This document shows, one piece after another, positions 5,578-8,013 of a DNA stretch of 8,013 nucleotides (within the stretch, counting starts at the first letter, position 1; every line of letters starts with the position of its first letter). The notes under the pieces are model-generated. The model searched no databases. It worked only from the letters and a program-made list of their open reading frames with translations, and had not been told where the DNA came from. Position numbers and translations under genes: made by a program. This DNA is from Chroococcidiopsidaceae cyanobacterium CP_BM_RX_35. Its GTDB lineage: Bacteria; Cyanobacteriota; Cyanobacteriia; Cyanobacteriales; Chroococcidiopsidaceae. The DNA lies in NCBI GenBank assembly GCA_019242465.1, contig JAFAVL010000719.1, positions 1 through 8,013 of the forward strand, written 5' to 3'.

Positions 5578-7125
5578 ATGGAGCAGATTTACGAACAGTT
5601 GCCTAGGGTTTTCAATGTTGCAGCTTACTTTATAGAAGGTAACCTGCATAGAGGAAATGGCGAGAGAGTTGCCTTTTACCATCAGGACGAGAAATACACT
5701 TACCGCAAGGTTGCAAGCTACGTCCGACGCTCTGCTGGGTTACTGTCTGAGCTGGGACTGGAAAGAGAAAACCGCTTAGCAATTCTTTTGCCAGATACCC
5801 CTGAAGCTGTGTTTGCCTTCTGGGGTACTATCTGGGCAGGTGCTGTGCCAGTTCCAATTAATACTGCTTGTACTGTTGACGATATCCAGTATATTCTGCA
5901 AGATTGTCGGGCAAAAATATTGCTGACGACCCAGGAGTGGCAAAAAGAACTAACACCTGTACAGTCTAAGTTCTTGCGCCACATTCTGCTTAAGGATGGC
6001 GAACACCCCTTCCTGTCTCTTTTAGATACCTCTACTAATGAACCAACTCCCACCGAAACTTCTGGGGAAGAACCAGCTTGCTGGCTTTATACATCAGGCA
6101 GTACTGGTCGGTCCAAAGGCGTGATCCACCTGCACAAAAGCATGGTGGTTTGTGCCCAGCTTTATGGGAAGAGCATCCTCAACTTACAGGCAGACGATAT
6201 CGCGTATTCCGTGGCTAAAATCCCATTTGCTTACGGTCATGGAAATACCCTATATATGCCAATGGCAGTTGGAGCTAGCGTCGTCCTATCTGATGCCGCC
6301 AATGCTTTTGATGTGATTGCCGATATCCACCGCTATCGACCTACAGTTCTGCATGGTATTCCATCCATGTATGCAGGCATACTCGCCGTGCATGACATTA
6401 CCCCCTTAGATGTTTCATCTCTGCGCCTGTGTGCATCAGCAGCAGAACAACTGCCTGCAACAATCTGGCACAAGTGGCGAGAGACATATGGGATTGAAAT
6501 CTGTGAGGGGATTGGTACAACTGAGTTGCTGCACATTTTTCTTTCCAACCGACCAGGGGAATGCCGACCAGGCAGTTCTGGTCGACCTGTGCCCGGTTAC
6601 GATGTGCGAGTTTTAGATGATAACGGTTTGCCTGTGCCTCCTGGTGAGATCGGTAGCTTGCAGGTGCGGGGAAAAAGTTTGATGCTGGGGTACTGGAATC
6701 GTCTCCCGGAGACGCGAGCAGCTCTCTACGGGGAAACCATGTTAACTGGGGATAAGTATCTGTGTGATGCGGATGGCTATTTCTGGTTTATGGGTCGTAA
6801 GGACGATTTATTTAAGGTCAATGGTCAGTGGATCTCACCATTTGAGATTGAAGATGTTTTGCTCAAGCATCCAAGTGTGCTTGATGTCGCTATTGTGCCA
6901 GACTCCGATAATGGTCAACATCTCACCCATGTTGTTGCGTATATTAGCCTTAAATCTGGGTATGTCTCCTCACCTGACATAGAGGATAGCATTCGTAAAT
7001 TTGCTAAGCAGGGACTACCACATTTTAAAGCGCCGAAAGCGATCCATTTTTTGGAAAAATTACCGCGTACACCCACTGGAAAAATTCACCGTAAAGCACT
7101 ACTCAAGGCCCATCAATTGGCTTGA
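5578..7125 (+). CDS. Benzoate-CoA-ligase-like acyl/aryl-adenylating enzyme
   Basis: A complete 515-residue ANL-superfamily enzyme. Motifs in order: P-loop YTSGSTGRSKG (171-181), GIGTTE (311-316), GYWNR (371-375), TGDKY (391-394 region, Asp392), GRKDDLFKVNG (406-416) and PTGKIHRKAL with catalytic Lys502. The segments KIPFAYGHGNTLYMPMAVGA (from 214) and ELLHIFLSNRPGECRPGSSG (from 316) closely follow the benzoate/4-hydroxybenzoate-CoA ligase family. It should adenylate a carboxylic acid with ATP and pass it to CoA or directly to the ACP. In the actinomycete enterocin type II PKS a benzoate ligase (EncN) supplies the starter, so a similar starter-loading role is likely here; the actual acid cannot be read from the sequence. 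GGGA seven bases before ATG 5578 serves as ribosome site, 31 bases after the transferase gene. Confidence 0.9.
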   Translation: MEQIYEQLPRVFNVAAYFIEGNLHRGNGERVAFYHQDEKYTYRKVASYVRRSAGLLSELGLERENRLAILLPDTPEAVFAFWGTIWAGAVPVPINTACTVDDIQYILQDCRAKILLTTQEWQKELTPVQSKFLRHILLKDGEHPFLSLLDTSTNEPTPTETSGEEPACWLYTSGSTGRSKGVIHLHKSMVVCAQLYGKSILNLQADDIAYSVAKIPFAYGHGNTLYMPMAVGASVVLSDAANAFDVIADIHRYRPTVLHGIPSMYAGILAVHDITPLDVSSLRLCASAAEQLPATIWHKWRETYGIEICEGIGTTELLHIFLSNRPGECRPGSSGRPVPGYDVRVLDDNGLPVPPGEIGSLQVRGKSLMLGYWNRLPETRAALYGETMLTGDKYLCDADGYFWFMGRKDDLFKVNGQWISPFEIEDVLLKHPSVLDVAIVPDSDNGQHLTHVVAYISLKSGYVSSPDIEDSIRKFAKQGLPHFKAPKAIHFLEKLPRTPTGKIHRKALLKAHQLA

Positions 7126-7140
7126 CTTTTTTATAAAAGT
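7125..7140. repeat. A/T-only inverted repeat between ligase and cupin genes
   Basis: ACTTTT (7125-7130) and AAAAGT (7135-7140) flank TTAT in the 30-base gap between the ligase stop and the cupin ATG. The stem is short and almost all A/T, so it is unlikely to terminate transcription efficiently. It is the only candidate break inside the operon, and the cupin lacks a clear Shine-Dalgarno site right after it. Confidence 0.25.
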
Positions 7141-7155
7141 TAGAAACTTAACCAC

Positions 7156-7560
7156 ATGGAAACACAACAAAAAAGACGATTGGCAGTAGGACCAAATGAT
7201 GTCACTGTAATTGAAGATCGGGGTGGAGAAATCCATGTGTTGATTTCTCCAAAGAGCGTCCAGTCAAAAAACATGATCATGGGCACAGCAACTGTGCCAG
7301 TTGGAGGTAAGGTGTTACTACATGAACACCCCCACAGCGAAGAGTGTTTCTATGTCTTGCAAGGTAAGGGAGAAATTACTATAGACGGTGTTGGTGTAGT
7401 ACCCTTCCAAACAGGTGAAGCAGTTCTCACCCCCCAAGGGACAACTCATTCGATTATCAATGTAGGGGATGAAGAAATCCGTGTTGTATTTGCCGCAGCA
7501 CCATTAGCGCCTTCTCCTAAAGAAGGACACATCATTCTTGAATCACAAGGAGAAAATTAA
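7156..7560 (+). CDS. Single-domain cupin, candidate polyketide cyclase
   Basis: A 134-residue one-domain cupin with both family motifs complete. Motif 1 runs G50-x5-H56-x-H58-x4-E63-x6-G70 (LLHEHPHSEECFYVLQG), and motif 2 runs G87-x5-P93-x-G95-x2-H98-x3-N102 (LTPQGTTHSIIN). His56, His58, Glu63 and His98 would bind one metal ion. Small cupins occur in type II PKS clusters, for example the zinc-dependent cyclase RemF (resistomycin) and TcmJ (tetracenomycin), where they help fold or cyclise the poly-beta-keto chain. That role fits here, but metal-dependent oxygenase or isomerase activity cannot be excluded. The gene starts 30 bases after the ligase with only a poor ribosome site, and its stop codon abuts the ATG of the next gene. 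Confidence 0.88.
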   Translation: METQQKRRLAVGPNDVTVIEDRGGEIHVLISPKSVQSKNMIMGTATVPVGGKVLLHEHPHSEECFYVLQGKGEITIDGVGVVPFQTGEAVLTPQGTTHSIINVGDEEIRVVFAAAPLAPSPKEGHIILESQGEN

Positions 7561-7905
7561 ATGAAGAACATGATTAAAGAGGCACCGAATGTTGCCCAAG
7601 GTTTTTTCGACTTGGCTAAGTCGGTGAAGCAGTATTCGCCTCTAGATGAAAAGACGAATGAATTGATCATTATCGGTATATTTGCGGCTCATCGAGGCAT
7701 CACTGGGATCGGTACCCACGTGATGCGGGTTATGGAAGAGGGAGCGACCAAGGAAGAGATCATAGCGGCAATTCTCTTGGCATTACCGATTGTCGGAATC
7801 ACAGATGTGAATTTGGCTCTAGACAAAGCTATGGAAACTATCGAGATGGTCGAAGCCCAAAAGGCAAATAAACAGGAGGGTGAGAAAGTTGCGGCGGTTA
7901 GTTGA
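7561..7905 (+). CDS. CMD/AhpD-like small protein lacking the CXXC pair
   Basis: This 114-residue, mostly helical protein matches the carboxymuconolactone decarboxylase (CMD) fold: ELIIIGIFAAHRG (34-46), the conserved His53 in GTHVMRVMEEGATKEEI, and a following ALPIVGITDVNLALDKAM helix pair. In AhpD-type peroxidase members the same place has C-x2-C-x3-H; here the two positions are Gly46 and Gly49, and the protein has no cysteine at all. A thiol peroxidase role is therefore ruled out on chemistry, and an acid-base role in decarboxylation or ring formation on the pathway intermediate is more plausible. Start ATG 7561 immediately follows the cupin stop, with AGGAG at 7548-7552, eight bases upstream. 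The charged tail (KANKQEGEKV) overlaps the start of the cyclase gene. Fold call is good; the reaction is unknown. Confidence 0.8.
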   Translation: MKNMIKEAPNVAQGFFDLAKSVKQYSPLDEKTNELIIIGIFAAHRGITGIGTHVMRVMEEGATKEEIIAAILLALPIVGITDVNLALDKAMETIEMVEAQKANKQEGEKVAAVS

Positions 7906-8013
7906 CCTTAGCGTCTTAGTCGAAAATTCCCCCTCAGAGCCGATGCAAATCCGGGTTGACAGATTAGATCACTTTGAGGGTGCTAAGCAATTTAGTGGTG
8001 AAGTGGCAGCGCG
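7889..8013 (+). CDS. Putative cyclase (PF04199-like), N-terminal part only
   Basis: Only about 41 residues are present before the right edge. LVDLSVLVENSPSEP followed by IRVDRLDHFEG is the typical N-terminus of the putative cyclase / kynurenine-formamidase-like metalloenzyme family, whose metal site HxGTHxDxPxH would come just beyond the window. Members occur in polyketide clusters as presumed cyclases, which suits this operon. Start choice: AGGAGG (7874-7879) lies nine bases before TTG 7889, an ideal distance, whereas GTG 7880 directly abuts it and is too close. The gene therefore overlaps the end of the CMD-like gene by 17 bases. Use of TTG as start parallels the AcpS gene. The family call rests on a short stretch. 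Confidence 0.72.
   Translation, partial: MRRLVDLSVLVENSPSEPMQIRVDRLDHFEGAKQFSGEVAA

Noticed and set aside
7125..7140. Terminator after the ligase gene
   Set aside because: The stem is 6 bp and almost purely A/T, it overlaps the stop codon, and the next gene starts 30 bases on in the same direction, so operon continuity is more likely.

Overview
The window looks cyanobacterial. Two copies of the HIP1 octamer GCGATCGC occur (1446-1453 and 4080-4087), the base composition is moderately AT-rich, and the left-hand gene is a helix-turn-helix plus NACHT NTPase of a kind common in filamentous and other large-genome cyanobacteria. The genus cannot be read from the sequence.

Layout: (1) Positions 1-1470, minus strand: a partial NACHT NTPase with an N-terminal DNA-binding domain, cut at its C-terminus by the left window edge. 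(2) Positions 1471-2322: about 850 bases without a convincing gene, between two divergently transcribed units. It holds several inverted repeats, including a perfect 15-bp pair and a compact 8-bp dyad just ahead of a possible -10 box for the rightward operon. (3) Positions 2323-8013, plus strand: one tightly packed, probably co-transcribed biosynthetic operon that runs off the right edge.

Operon order: ketosynthase alpha (KS-alpha), ketosynthase beta / chain-length-factor-like subunit (KS-beta), acyl carrier protein (ACP), AcpS-type phosphopantetheinyl transferase, benzoate-CoA-ligase-like adenylating enzyme, one-domain cupin, small carboxymuconolactone-decarboxylase (CMD)-like protein, and the start of a putative cyclase (PF04199-like). 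Genes overlap or are separated by 0-72 bases.

Together these form a compact type II (dissociated) polyketide synthase. AcpS arms the ACP, the ligase is a candidate supplier of an aryl or other carboxylic-acid starter, KS-alpha/KS-beta elongate, and the cupin, CMD-like protein and cyclase are candidates for folding, cyclisation or tailoring of the poly-beta-keto chain. No ketoreductase, dehydratase or malonyl transferase is visible, which fits an aromatic or pyrone-like product better than an aryl polyene, but the cluster is cut at the right edge. Type II PKSs are known mainly from actinomycetes, so this one, with its unusual KS-beta active site and a CMD protein without cysteines, is the most interesting content of the window.
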